Part shown: piece by piece, positions 57,321 to 64,000 of the stretch
How positions within the stretch are numbered: position 1 is the first letter of the stretch
Layout: every line of letters begins with the position of its first letter
Source of the DNA: Streptomyces sp. B93
GTDB lineage: Bacteria > Actinomycetota > Actinomycetes > Streptomycetales > Streptomycetaceae
Assembly (NCBI RefSeq): GCF_018070565.1
Contig: NZ_JAGPXL010000001.1
Span: 1-64,000 of the forward strand
DNA length: 64,000 bases
Direction: 5' to 3'
Made by a program: the position numbers and the translations under genes
The notes under the pieces: model-generated
Told to the model about the DNA's origin: nothing
The model's database searches: none
The model's input: the letters and a program-made list of their open reading frames with translations, nothing else

Positions 57321-58850
57321 CTACCGCTCCAACCGCCCATTGAACCTACGCGGCAACCCCAACGGGTTGTCATCCCGCAGCTCCGCCGGCAACAACGCCT
57401 CCGGCGCGTTCTGGTACGCCACCGGCCGCAGCCACCGCTCGATCGCCGTCCCGCCCACCGACGTGGACGTCGAGGTCGTCGCCGGGTACGGCCCCCCGTG
57501 ATGCTGCGCGGGCGCCACCGCCACCCCCGTCGGCCACGAGTTGACCAGTACCCGCCCGGCCAGCGGCGTCAGCTCGGCCAGCAGCTCGGGGCCCCGCCCC
57601 GCACCGGCCGCCTCCTCGGAGGAGAGGTGCACCGTCGCGGTGAGGTTCCCCGGCAGCCGCGACAGCACCGCCTTGGCCTCCGCCTCGTCGGCGTAGCGGG
57701 CGACGACGGTCACCGGCCCGAAGCACTCCTCCAGGAGCAGGTCGTACTCGCCCTCCTCGGCCAGCTTCTCGGCCGGAACGCTGAGGAACCCCGCGCTGAC
57801 GGTGTGCTCGCCGCCCGCGCCGGGCGTGACCGGGGACTCCACCCCGGGCAGCCGGGTGCGCTCGGCGATCCCGGCGAGGAAGTTGTCCCGCATCCGGTGG
57901 TCGAGCAGGACGCCCGCGTCGGTGTCGCTGACCGCGTCGGTCAGGGACTTCAGCAGCCGGTCACCGGCCGCGCCCTGCGGGGCGAGGACGAAACCGGGCT
58001 TGACGCAGAACTGGCCGACGCCGAGGGTCATGGACCCGGCGAGCCCGCCGCCGATCTGCTCGGCGCGCTCGGCCGCCGCGGCCTCGGTGATCAGCACCGG
58101 GTTGAGGGAGCCCAGCTCGCCGTGGAAGGGGATCGGGACCGGGCGGGCGGCGGCCGCGTCGAAGAGGGCGCGCCCGCCCCGTACGGAGCCGGTGAACCCG
58201 GCCGCGGCGACCAGCGGATGCCTGATCAGCTCGACGCCCGCCTCGAAGCCGTGCACCAGGCCGACGACGCCCTCGGGGACGCCGTGCTCGGCGGCGGCGG
58301 TGCGCAGCACCTTGGCGACCAGCTCGGAAAGGGCCGGGTGGTCGGGGTGGGCCTTGACGACGACCGGGCAGCCCGCGGCGAGCGCGCTCGCGGTGTCGCC
58401 GCCCGCGACGGAGAAGGCGAAGGGGAAGTTGGAGGCGGAGTAGACGGCGACGACCCCGAGCGGCACCTTGTAGCGGCGCAGGTCCGGGATCGGCGGGGTG
58501 GCGGTGTCGTCGGGGTGGTTGATGACGACGTCGAGGAAGGCGCCCTCGTCGACGATGTCGGCGAAGGCCCGCAGCTGGTAGCAGGTGCGGGCGAGTTCGC
58601 CGGTGAGGCGGACCGGGCCGAGCGCGGTCTCGGCGTCGGCGGCCTCGACGAGCTGGTCCTTCGCGGCCTCCAGCCGGTCGGCGGCGGTGCGCAGGAAGGC
58701 GGCGCGGACGGTGCGGTCGGTCAGTGCGGACCGGGCGTCGTGCGCGGCGCGGACGGCGGTGTCCACCTCCTGGGCCGTGGCCTCCACCGCAACCTGTTCA
58801 CGCTGCTTCCCGGTTCGGGGGTCGACACTCCAGACTGGTGCTGCTGCCAC
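57321..58850 (-). CDS. Aldehyde dehydrogenase (2-oxoglutarate semialdehyde type)
   Basis: A 509-residue NAD(P)-dependent enzyme. Conserved blocks: VYSASNFPFAFSVAGGDTASALAAGCPVVVKAHPDHP, GFTGSVRGGRALFDAA, FHGELGSLNPVLI with the general base Glu, and GVGQFCVKPGFVL with the catalytic Cys. This set, particularly FHGELGSLNP, fits alpha-ketoglutarate semialdehyde dehydrogenases of sugar-acid and hydroxyproline breakdown. I chose GTG 58850 because GGAGGG lies upstream of it. It is divergent from an IclR gene, which probably regulates it. Confidence 0.9.
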   Translation of the reverse strand: MAAAPVWSVDPRTGKQREQVAVEATAQEVDTAVRAAHDARSALTDRTVRAAFLRTAADRLEAAKDQLVEAADAETALGPVRLTGELARTCYQLRAFADIVDEGAFLDVVINHPDDTATPPIPDLRRYKVPLGVVAVYSASNFPFAFSVAGGDTASALAAGCPVVVKAHPDHPALSELVAKVLRTAAAEHGVPEGVVGLVHGFEAGVELIRHPLVAAAGFTGSVRGGRALFDAAAARPVPIPFHGELGSLNPVLITEAAAAERAEQIGGGLAGSMTLGVGQFCVKPGFVLAPQGAAGDRLLKSLTDAVSDTDAGVLLDHRMRDNFLAGIAERTRLPGVESPVTPGAGGEHTVSAGFLSVPAEKLAEEGEYDLLLEECFGPVTVVARYADEAEAKAVLSRLPGNLTATVHLSSEEAAGAGRGPELLAELTPLAGRVLVNSWPTGVAVAPAQHHGGPYPATTSTSTSVGGTAIERWLRPVAYQNAPEALLPAELRDDNPLGLPRRFNGRLER

Positions 58851-58891
58851 CGCGGGTCCCTCCACGTATAACTGGGTCACCCACCAGGGGC

Positions 58892-58907
58892 GTTCGATAT
58901 ACTGAAC
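58892..58907. promoter_or_regulatory. Candidate IclR-type operator
   Basis: GTTCGATATACTGAAC is an imperfect palindrome (6 of 8 pairs) centred in the 121-base gap between the divergent aldehyde dehydrogenase and IclR genes. IclR regulators often bind such TTCGnnnnnnGAA-like elements in the gap next to their own gene. Confidence 0.55.
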
Positions 58908-58971
58908 GCTGTCTCTGATGGTGAATATGCTGTTGGAGACTATTTCCCGTCCAAGGAAGGGGTCAAGGGCG

Positions 58972-59745
58972 ATGTCGGTCGGCGAGACGGGGGGCGGCGC
59001 GCAGGTCAAGTCCGCGGTCCGGACGGTGGAACTGCTCGAGTACTTCGCCGGACGCCCCGGCATGCACTCCCTCGCGGCGGTCCAGGAGGCCGTCGGATAC
59101 CCCAAGTCCAGCCTCTACATGCTGCTGCGCACGCTGGTGGAGCTGGGCTGGGTGGAGACCGACGCGACGGGCACGCGGTACGGCATCGGCGTACGGGCCC
59201 TGCTGGTCGGCACCTCCTACATCGACGGCGACGAGGTGGTCGCGGTCGCCCGGCCCACCCTGGACCGGCTCTCCGACGACACCACCGAGACCATCCACCT
59301 GGCCCGGCTGGACGGCACCAACGTCGTCTACCTCGCCACCCGCCAGTCGCAGCACTACCTGCGCCCCTTCACCCGCGTCGGCCGCCGCCTGCCCGCTCAC
59401 TCCACGTCCCTGGGCAAGGCGCTGCTCAGCACCCACACCGACGAACAGGTCCGCAAGATGCTGCCGGAGACGCTGCCCGCGCTGACCGAGCACACCATCA
59501 CCGACCGGGAGAAGCTCATCGAGGAGCTGCACCAGGTCCGGGAGCAGGGCTTCGCCGTGGACCGCGAGGAGAACACGCTGGGGCTGCGCTGCTTCGGCGT
59601 GGCCATCCCCTACCGCACCCCGGCCCGGGACGCGATCAGCTGCTCGATCCCGGTGGCCCGGCTCACACCCGCCCATGAGCAGATGGTGAAGGACGCCCTC
59701 TTCGACGCCCGCGACCGGCTCACTCTCGCCACCCGGAGGCTCTGA
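58972..59745 (+). CDS. IclR family transcriptional regulator
   Basis: A 257-residue regulator. The winged helix is in residues about 12-70 (RTVELLEYFAGRPGMHSLAAVQEAVGYPKSSLYMLLRTLVELGWVE). The ligand-binding GAF-like domain includes LPAHSTSLGKALL and GLRCFGVAIPYRTP, characteristic of IclR. The ATG at 58972 follows AAGGGCG. A further in-frame GTG at 58918 would add 18 residues. It is followed 5 bases later by a GNAT gene. Confidence 0.9.
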   Translation: MSVGETGGGAQVKSAVRTVELLEYFAGRPGMHSLAAVQEAVGYPKSSLYMLLRTLVELGWVETDATGTRYGIGVRALLVGTSYIDGDEVVAVARPTLDRLSDDTTETIHLARLDGTNVVYLATRQSQHYLRPFTRVGRRLPAHSTSLGKALLSTHTDEQVRKMLPETLPALTEHTITDREKLIEELHQVREQGFAVDREENTLGLRCFGVAIPYRTPARDAISCSIPVARLTPAHEQMVKDALFDARDRLTLATRRL

Positions 59746-59750
59746 ACAGC

Positions 59751-60221
59751 ATGCACATCGCGCTGCGCGAGGTACACGACAGCGACCTGCCGGTGTTCTT
59801 CCGGCAGATGAACGACCCGGAGGCGCTGAGGATGGCCGCCTTCACCGCGAAGGACCCGGCCGACCGGGAGGCATTCGACGCCCACTGGGCGCGCATAAGG
59901 GCCTCCGGCGACGTGGTGCGGACCGTGCTGGCCGACGGTGACGTGGTGGGCAGCGCGGCGGTGTACGGGAGGCCGGGCGAGCGCGAGGTCACGTACTGGA
60001 TCGACCGCGCCTACTGGGGGCGCGGCATCGCCACCGCCGCCCTGCGGCACCTGCTGGCCGAGGTCCCCGACCGTCCGCTGTACGCCCGCGCGGCGGCGGA
60101 CAACGCCGGGTCGCTGCGGGTGCTGGAGCGCTGCGGCTTCCGGGTGACCGCGCACGCCACGGGGTTCGCGCAGGCGCGCGGCGAGGAGATCGCCGAGGTC
60201 GTGCTGCACCTGGAGGGCTGA
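59751..60221 (+). CDS. GNAT family N-acetyltransferase
   Basis: A 156-residue acetyltransferase. It has IALREVHDSDLPVFFRQMNDPEAL at the start, TYWIDRAYWGRGIATAALRHLL as the acetyl-CoA loop and NAGSLRVLERCGFRVTAHATGFA near the end, as in RimJ/RimL-type acetyltransferases. The substrate is unknown. It lies 5 bases after the IclR gene and may be co-transcribed. Confidence 0.87.
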   Translation: MHIALREVHDSDLPVFFRQMNDPEALRMAAFTAKDPADREAFDAHWARIRASGDVVRTVLADGDVVGSAAVYGRPGEREVTYWIDRAYWGRGIATAALRHLLAEVPDRPLYARAAADNAGSLRVLERCGFRVTAHATGFAQARGEEIAEVVLHLEG

Positions 60222-60309
60222 CGCCCCTTTTCCCGCCCTTCATGAACATCCGATGAGAAGGGGGCCGGACGGGAACGATCCGGTCGGGGCCGCTCGTCTT
60301 CGGTGCGGG

Positions 60310-61767
60310 ATGAACAAGACGATCAGGCGCGCCTCGGTCTTCACGCTGCTCCTGGTGTTCGCACTGCTGGTGCGGGCGACCTGGGTGCAGTTCTACGAAG
60401 GCCAGGCCCTCGCGGACGACAGGAACAACCGGCGGAACGCGATCGAGACGTACGCGGCCCCGCTCGGCGACATCATCGTGGCCGGTGACGCGGTCACCGG
60501 CTCGGCCCGGACCTCGGGCGGCGACCTCGCGTACAAGCGCACGTACACCGACGGCGAGCTGTACGCGGCGGTGACGGGCTACGCCTCGCAGGCGTACGCG
60601 CCCACCCAGCTGGAGGGCATCTACGCGGACCTGCTCAACGGCACGGACACCCGGCTGAAGACGGTCATGGACACCCTCACCAACCAGCGGGCCGACCCGG
60701 GTGATGTGGTCACGACCATCGACCCGGACGTCCAGAAGGCGGCGTACGAGGCGCTGGGCGACAAGAAGGGCGCGGCCGTCGCAATCGACCCGTCGACGGG
60801 CCGCATCCTCGGTGTGGTGTCGACACCGTCGTACGACCCGTCCTCGCTGACCGACGCCAACACCGCCGGGTCGGCCTGGCAGCGGCTCAACGCCGACGAG
60901 GACAAGCCGCTGACCAACCGCGCCCTGCGCCAGCCGCTGCCGCCGGGCTCCACGTTCAAGCTGGTGGTGGCGGCCGCCGCCCTGGAGGACGGGCTGTACG
61001 GCTCGGTGGACGAGAAGACCGACAGCCCGGACCCGTACACCCTGCCGGGCACCACCCGGGTGCTGTCCAACGAGAACCCGGACGCCCCGTGCGAGGACGC
61101 CACGATCCGTACGGCGCTCCAGTACTCGTGCAACAACGTCTTCGGGAAGATGGCCGTCGACCTCGGCGAGGACAAGGTCCGGGCGATGGCGGAGCGGTTC
61201 GGGTTCAACGACGACGAGCAGGACGTGCCGGTGCGCGCGTACGAGAGCGTGTACCCCTCCGGCATGGACGAGGCGCAGACCGCGCTGACCGGCATCGGCC
61301 AGTTCGACGTCACCGCGACGCCGCTCCAGATGGCCATGGTGTCGGCCGCCCTCGCCAACGGGGGTGAGCTGGTCTCGCCGCACATGGTGTCGCGGATCAC
61401 CGACAGCGACGGCGATGTGCTGGAGGACTACGACGACGGGGCCTCGTCGAAGGAGATCGTCAGCTCCGCCACCGCCGAGCAGCTGACGTCGGCGATGCGC
61501 ACGGTCGTCGACGAGGGCACGGGGTCGAACGCGCGGATCGCCGGGGCCGAGGTGGGCGGCAAGACGGGCACCGCCCAGCACGGTGAGAACAACGGCAAGA
61601 CGCCGTACGCCTGGTTCACCTCCTACGCGAAGTCGGACAGCTCGGACAAGCAGGTCGCCGTCGCGGTGGTCGTCGAGCAGTCGGACGCGGCCCGCTCCGA
61701 GGTCAGCGGCAACGGTCTGGCCGCCCCCGTGGCCAAGGCCATGATGGAGGCGGCACTCGACGGCTGA
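60310..61767 (+). CDS. Penicillin-binding protein 2-like transpeptidase (class B)
   Basis: A 485-residue membrane-anchored peptidoglycan transpeptidase. A single N-terminal helix (about 8-24) follows a short basic end. The penicillin-binding motifs are SxxK as S214-T-F-K217 in PPGSTFKL, SxN as S273-C-N in QYSCNN and KTG with K418 in GGKTGTAQ. The size and layout fit the PbpA-type of actinobacteria. The ATG at 60310 follows TGCGGG. The neighbouring genes are unrelated. Confidence 0.93.
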   Translation: MNKTIRRASVFTLLLVFALLVRATWVQFYEGQALADDRNNRRNAIETYAAPLGDIIVAGDAVTGSARTSGGDLAYKRTYTDGELYAAVTGYASQAYAPTQLEGIYADLLNGTDTRLKTVMDTLTNQRADPGDVVTTIDPDVQKAAYEALGDKKGAAVAIDPSTGRILGVVSTPSYDPSSLTDANTAGSAWQRLNADEDKPLTNRALRQPLPPGSTFKLVVAAAALEDGLYGSVDEKTDSPDPYTLPGTTRVLSNENPDAPCEDATIRTALQYSCNNVFGKMAVDLGEDKVRAMAERFGFNDDEQDVPVRAYESVYPSGMDEAQTALTGIGQFDVTATPLQMAMVSAALANGGELVSPHMVSRITDSDGDVLEDYDDGASSKEIVSSATAEQLTSAMRTVVDEGTGSNARIAGAEVGGKTGTAQHGENNGKTPYAWFTSYAKSDSSDKQVAVAVVVEQSDAARSEVSGNGLAAPVAKAMMEAALDG

Positions 61768-61776
61768 CGGGCCGGT

Positions 61777-63234
61777 TCACTTCACTCCGAGGAGCTGTTC
61801 GATCGGGTCGATGGCGAAGTAGACCAGGAACAGCGCGGAGGCGCCCCACAGCAGCCAGTGGACGTCCTTCGCCTTGCCGAGGACCGTCTTGATCAGGACG
61901 TAGGCGAGGAAACCGGCGCCGATGCCGTTGGTGATCGAGTACGTGAACGGCATCACGGCGATGGTGAGGAACGCCGGGATGGCGATCTCGTAGCGGTCCC
62001 AGTCGATGGACTTGACCTGGGTCATCATCAGGAAGCCGACGGCGACCAGGGCGGGGGCGGCGGCCTGGAGGGGGACGATGGTCAGCAGCGGGGTGAAGAG
62101 CAGGGCGAGGGCGAAGAGCGAGCCGGTGACGAGGTTGGAGAAGCCGGTGCGGGAGCCCTCGCCGACCCCGGCGGCCGACTCGATGTAAGAGGTGGCCGAC
62201 GACGCGGAGGCCGCGCCGCCCGCGACGGCCGCGGCGCCGTCGATCAGCAGTACCCGGCTCAGGCCCGGCACCCTGCCCTTCTCGTCGAGCAGTCCGGCCT
62301 CGGCGCTGATGCCGACGACGGTGCCCATGGTGTCGAAGAAGTCGGACAGGATCAGCGTGAAGACCAGCAGGACGACGGTGATGACGCCGACCTCCGGCTC
62401 GCCGAACGCGCCGAAGAGGCTGAACTCTCCGATCAGCCCGAAGTCGGGGCTGTCGACGACCTTGTCCGGCCACTCGGGCGTCGTCAGGCCCCAGCTCTTG
62501 ATGTCGGCGATCGAGTTGATGGCGATCGCGACGAGCGTCATGGTGACGATGCTGATCAGGATGGCGCCCTTGACCTTGCGGGCGAGCAGCCCGATGGTCA
62601 GCAGCACGCCGACGCAGAAGACCAGGATGGGCCAGCCGGTGAGGGTGCCGGTGCCGCCGAGCTGAACCGGCACGGTGGTGTTGGCCGCGTCGGGGATACG
62701 GCTGACGAACCCGGCGTCGACGAAGCCGATGAGGGCGATGAACAGGCCGATGCCGACGCTGATCGCCTGCTTCAGCGACTGCGGGATGGCGTGCATGACG
62801 GCCTCGCGCAGCCCGGTCACCACCAGGACGCAGATCAGCAGCCCTTCGAGGACGATCAGGCCCATCGCGTCGGCCCAGCTCATCAGCGGGGCGATCTGGA
62901 AGGCGACGACGGCGTTGAGGCCGAGTCCGGCGGCGAGGGCGATGGGCAGATTGCCGCCGACGCCCATGATGACGGTCATCACGGCGGCCACCAGGGCGGT
63001 GGCGGTGGTGAGTTGGACGGCGTCCAGCTGCTGGCCGTACTTGTCCTCGGCGCTGCCCAGGATGATGGGGTTCAGGACAAGGATGTAGGCCATCGTGAAG
63101 AACGTGGCGAAGCCGCCGCGTATCTCCCGGGCGAACGTGGATCCCCGCTCGGATATCTTGAAGTACCGGTCGACGCCGTTCGCCGCTGGTGGCTGGGGAC
63201 TTGGCCGGTCGGCCACCTGCTGCGTGTCTGCCAT
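61777..63234 (-). CDS. NCS2 family purine permease (AzgA-like)
   Basis: A 485-residue transporter with about 12-14 helices, likely for hypoxanthine, guanine or adenine. Typical blocks: YFKISERGSTFAREIRGGFATFFTMAYILVLNP, ALAAGLGLNAVVAF, LSDFFDTMGTVVGISAEAGLLDEKG and SSATSYIESAAGVGEGSRTGFSNL. The ATG at 63234 follows AGGGAGC. The stop lies 9 bases from the convergent PBP gene. Confidence 0.92.
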   Translation of the reverse strand: MADTQQVADRPSPQPPAANGVDRYFKISERGSTFAREIRGGFATFFTMAYILVLNPIILGSAEDKYGQQLDAVQLTTATALVAAVMTVIMGVGGNLPIALAAGLGLNAVVAFQIAPLMSWADAMGLIVLEGLLICVLVVTGLREAVMHAIPQSLKQAISVGIGLFIALIGFVDAGFVSRIPDAANTTVPVQLGGTGTLTGWPILVFCVGVLLTIGLLARKVKGAILISIVTMTLVAIAINSIADIKSWGLTTPEWPDKVVDSPDFGLIGEFSLFGAFGEPEVGVITVVLLVFTLILSDFFDTMGTVVGISAEAGLLDEKGRVPGLSRVLLIDGAAAVAGGAASASSATSYIESAAGVGEGSRTGFSNLVTGSLFALALLFTPLLTIVPLQAAAPALVAVGFLMMTQVKSIDWDRYEIAIPAFLTIAVMPFTYSITNGIGAGFLAYVLIKTVLGKAKDVHWLLWGASALFLVYFAIDPIEQLLGVK

Positions 63235-63488
63235 GGGGACGCTCCCTGGTGCCTGAAGTGATCAGTGTGCGGATGCTGGCTGGATTGTTCCCTCGCTGAA
63301 CCGGTTTCAGGTTTTCTCCGTGTTACGGAATCAGGGTCGGTGCGTTCGGTACCCCATACGGCGTTCGATCCCTCGTACGGCACCCTCAGCGATCACTGGT
63401 ACAGTTCCGGATCCCGCCCCGGCGCACGGCTGTTCGAGGCCCGTCCAACTCTGCGACGCCGGGACACCGTTGTGAGAAGAGGCCACCC

Positions 63489-64000
63489 GTGGGGACAGTC
63501 GTCGACGACGCCGCCTCCGTGGAGTTCCACGCGTTCTTCGAACGCCACCACGCCGAACTGGCCCGGCTGGCATTCCTGTTGACCGGTGAGCCGGACGCCG
63601 CCGACGATCTGGCCGCGGACGCCCTGCTGGCGCTCTGGCACCGCTGGGACCGGGTCCGCGCGGCCGACCACCCGGCGGCGTACGCGCGCGGGGTGGTCGC
63701 CAACCTGGCCCGCACCCGGATCCGCAGCGCGGTGCGCGAGCGGCGGCGGATCGCGCTGTTCTGGTCCCAGCGCGAGGAGAGGACCGAGAACCCGGATGTC
63801 GCGGGCGTCGTCGATGTGCGCACGGCACTGCGCCGGCTGCCGTTCCGCAAGCGGGCCTGTGTGGTGCTGCGGCACGCCTTCGACCTGTCGGAGAAGGACA
63901 CCGCGCTGACCCTCGGGGTGTCGGTGGGTACGGTGAAGAGCCAGACCTCGAAGGGGATGGCCGAACTGCAACGGCTGCTCGGTGCCGAGGGCGCGCCACG
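63489..64000 (+). CDS. ECF RNA polymerase sigma factor (SigE/SCO1876-like), truncated by window edge
   Basis: An open frame of 170 codons running off the right edge. Residues about 12-85 form sigma region 2 (FHAFFERHHAELARLAFLLTGEPDAADDLAADALLALWHRW). Region 4 shows ALRRLPFRKRACVVLRHAFDLSEKDTALTLGVSVGTVKSQTSKGMAEL, with the helix-turn-helix. The GTG at 63489 follows AGAAGAGG. This is the SigE-type (M. tuberculosis SigM-like) ECF group. No anti-sigma factor is visible before the edge. Confidence 0.88.
   Translation, partial: MGTVVDDAASVEFHAFFERHHAELARLAFLLTGEPDAADDLAADALLALWHRWDRVRAADHPAAYARGVVANLARTRIRSAVRERRRIALFWSQREERTENPDVAGVVDVRTALRRLPFRKRACVVLRHAFDLSEKDTALTLGVSVGTVKSQTSKGMAELQRLLGAEGAP

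Overview
The window is a continuous piece of chromosome from a Streptomyces-type actinomycete. The evidence is very high G+C with strongly GC-biased third codon positions, many GTG starts and four-base ATGA/GTGA gene overlaps, ectoine and hydroxyectoine genes, a B12-riboswitch-led cobalamin operon, two dispersed repeats familiar from Streptomyces, and a gene order that resembles the SCO1821-SCO1876 stretch of S. coelicolor as I remember it. I see no insertion sequence, prophage, tRNA, rRNA or CRISPR array.

Layout. 1-2231: the moaA start (cut by the window edge) and a DUF485-acetate permease pair with a CRP-type palindrome upstream. 2561-5716: two tandem paralogous secreted subtilases. 5791-15630: mixed metabolic and membrane genes (CoA transferase, CopD-like, YhhN-like, fatty acid hydroxylase, VIT-like transporter, exonuclease-BRCT, Cys-rich mini-protein, SURF1, GH15, SDR). 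15653-18790: an Asp23/Gls24-AmaP-like envelope cluster of five minus-strand genes and one divergent gene. 18807-26130: enoyl-CoA hydratase, the GATC-binding nucleoid protein gene gbn, an ABC-F ATPase, a VOC protein, a large unknown, an alpha/beta hydrolase and a class II aldolase. 26308-27833: a PiT phosphate transporter behind a PHO box, with a small membrane protein.

27960-45591 is the core of the window: a cobalamin riboswitch, a possible leader peptide and thirteen co-directional, mostly overlapping genes (cobD, cobQ, cobN, chlID, cobO, cobB, cobI, cobM, cobL, cbiG-cobJ, cobH, cbiX, cobC). They cover cobalt insertion, ring methylation and contraction, amidation, adenosylation and aminopropanol attachment. 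CobA, CobG, CobF, CobK and the nucleotide-loop genes are absent and must be elsewhere if the pathway is complete.

45666-51696: a candidate sortase-anchored surface protein, an amidohydrolase, a polar amino acid ABC transporter and a PLP aminotransferase. 52037-55263: ectABCD, ended by a perfect 19-bp hairpin. 55322-64000: a second aminotransferase, a DsbA/FrnE protein, a ketoglutarate-semialdehyde-type dehydrogenase divergent from an IclR regulator, a GNAT protein, a class B penicillin-binding protein, a purine permease and a truncated ECF sigma factor.

The most unusual observations are a dispersed Streptomyces repeat translated in frame as the interdomain linker of CobB, a dense GATC cluster near gbn, the actinobacterial Asp23 cluster with a probable tandem Asp23-like protein, a leader ORF between the B12 riboswitch and cobD, and candidate operators at actP, pitH2, ectA and the IclR locus.
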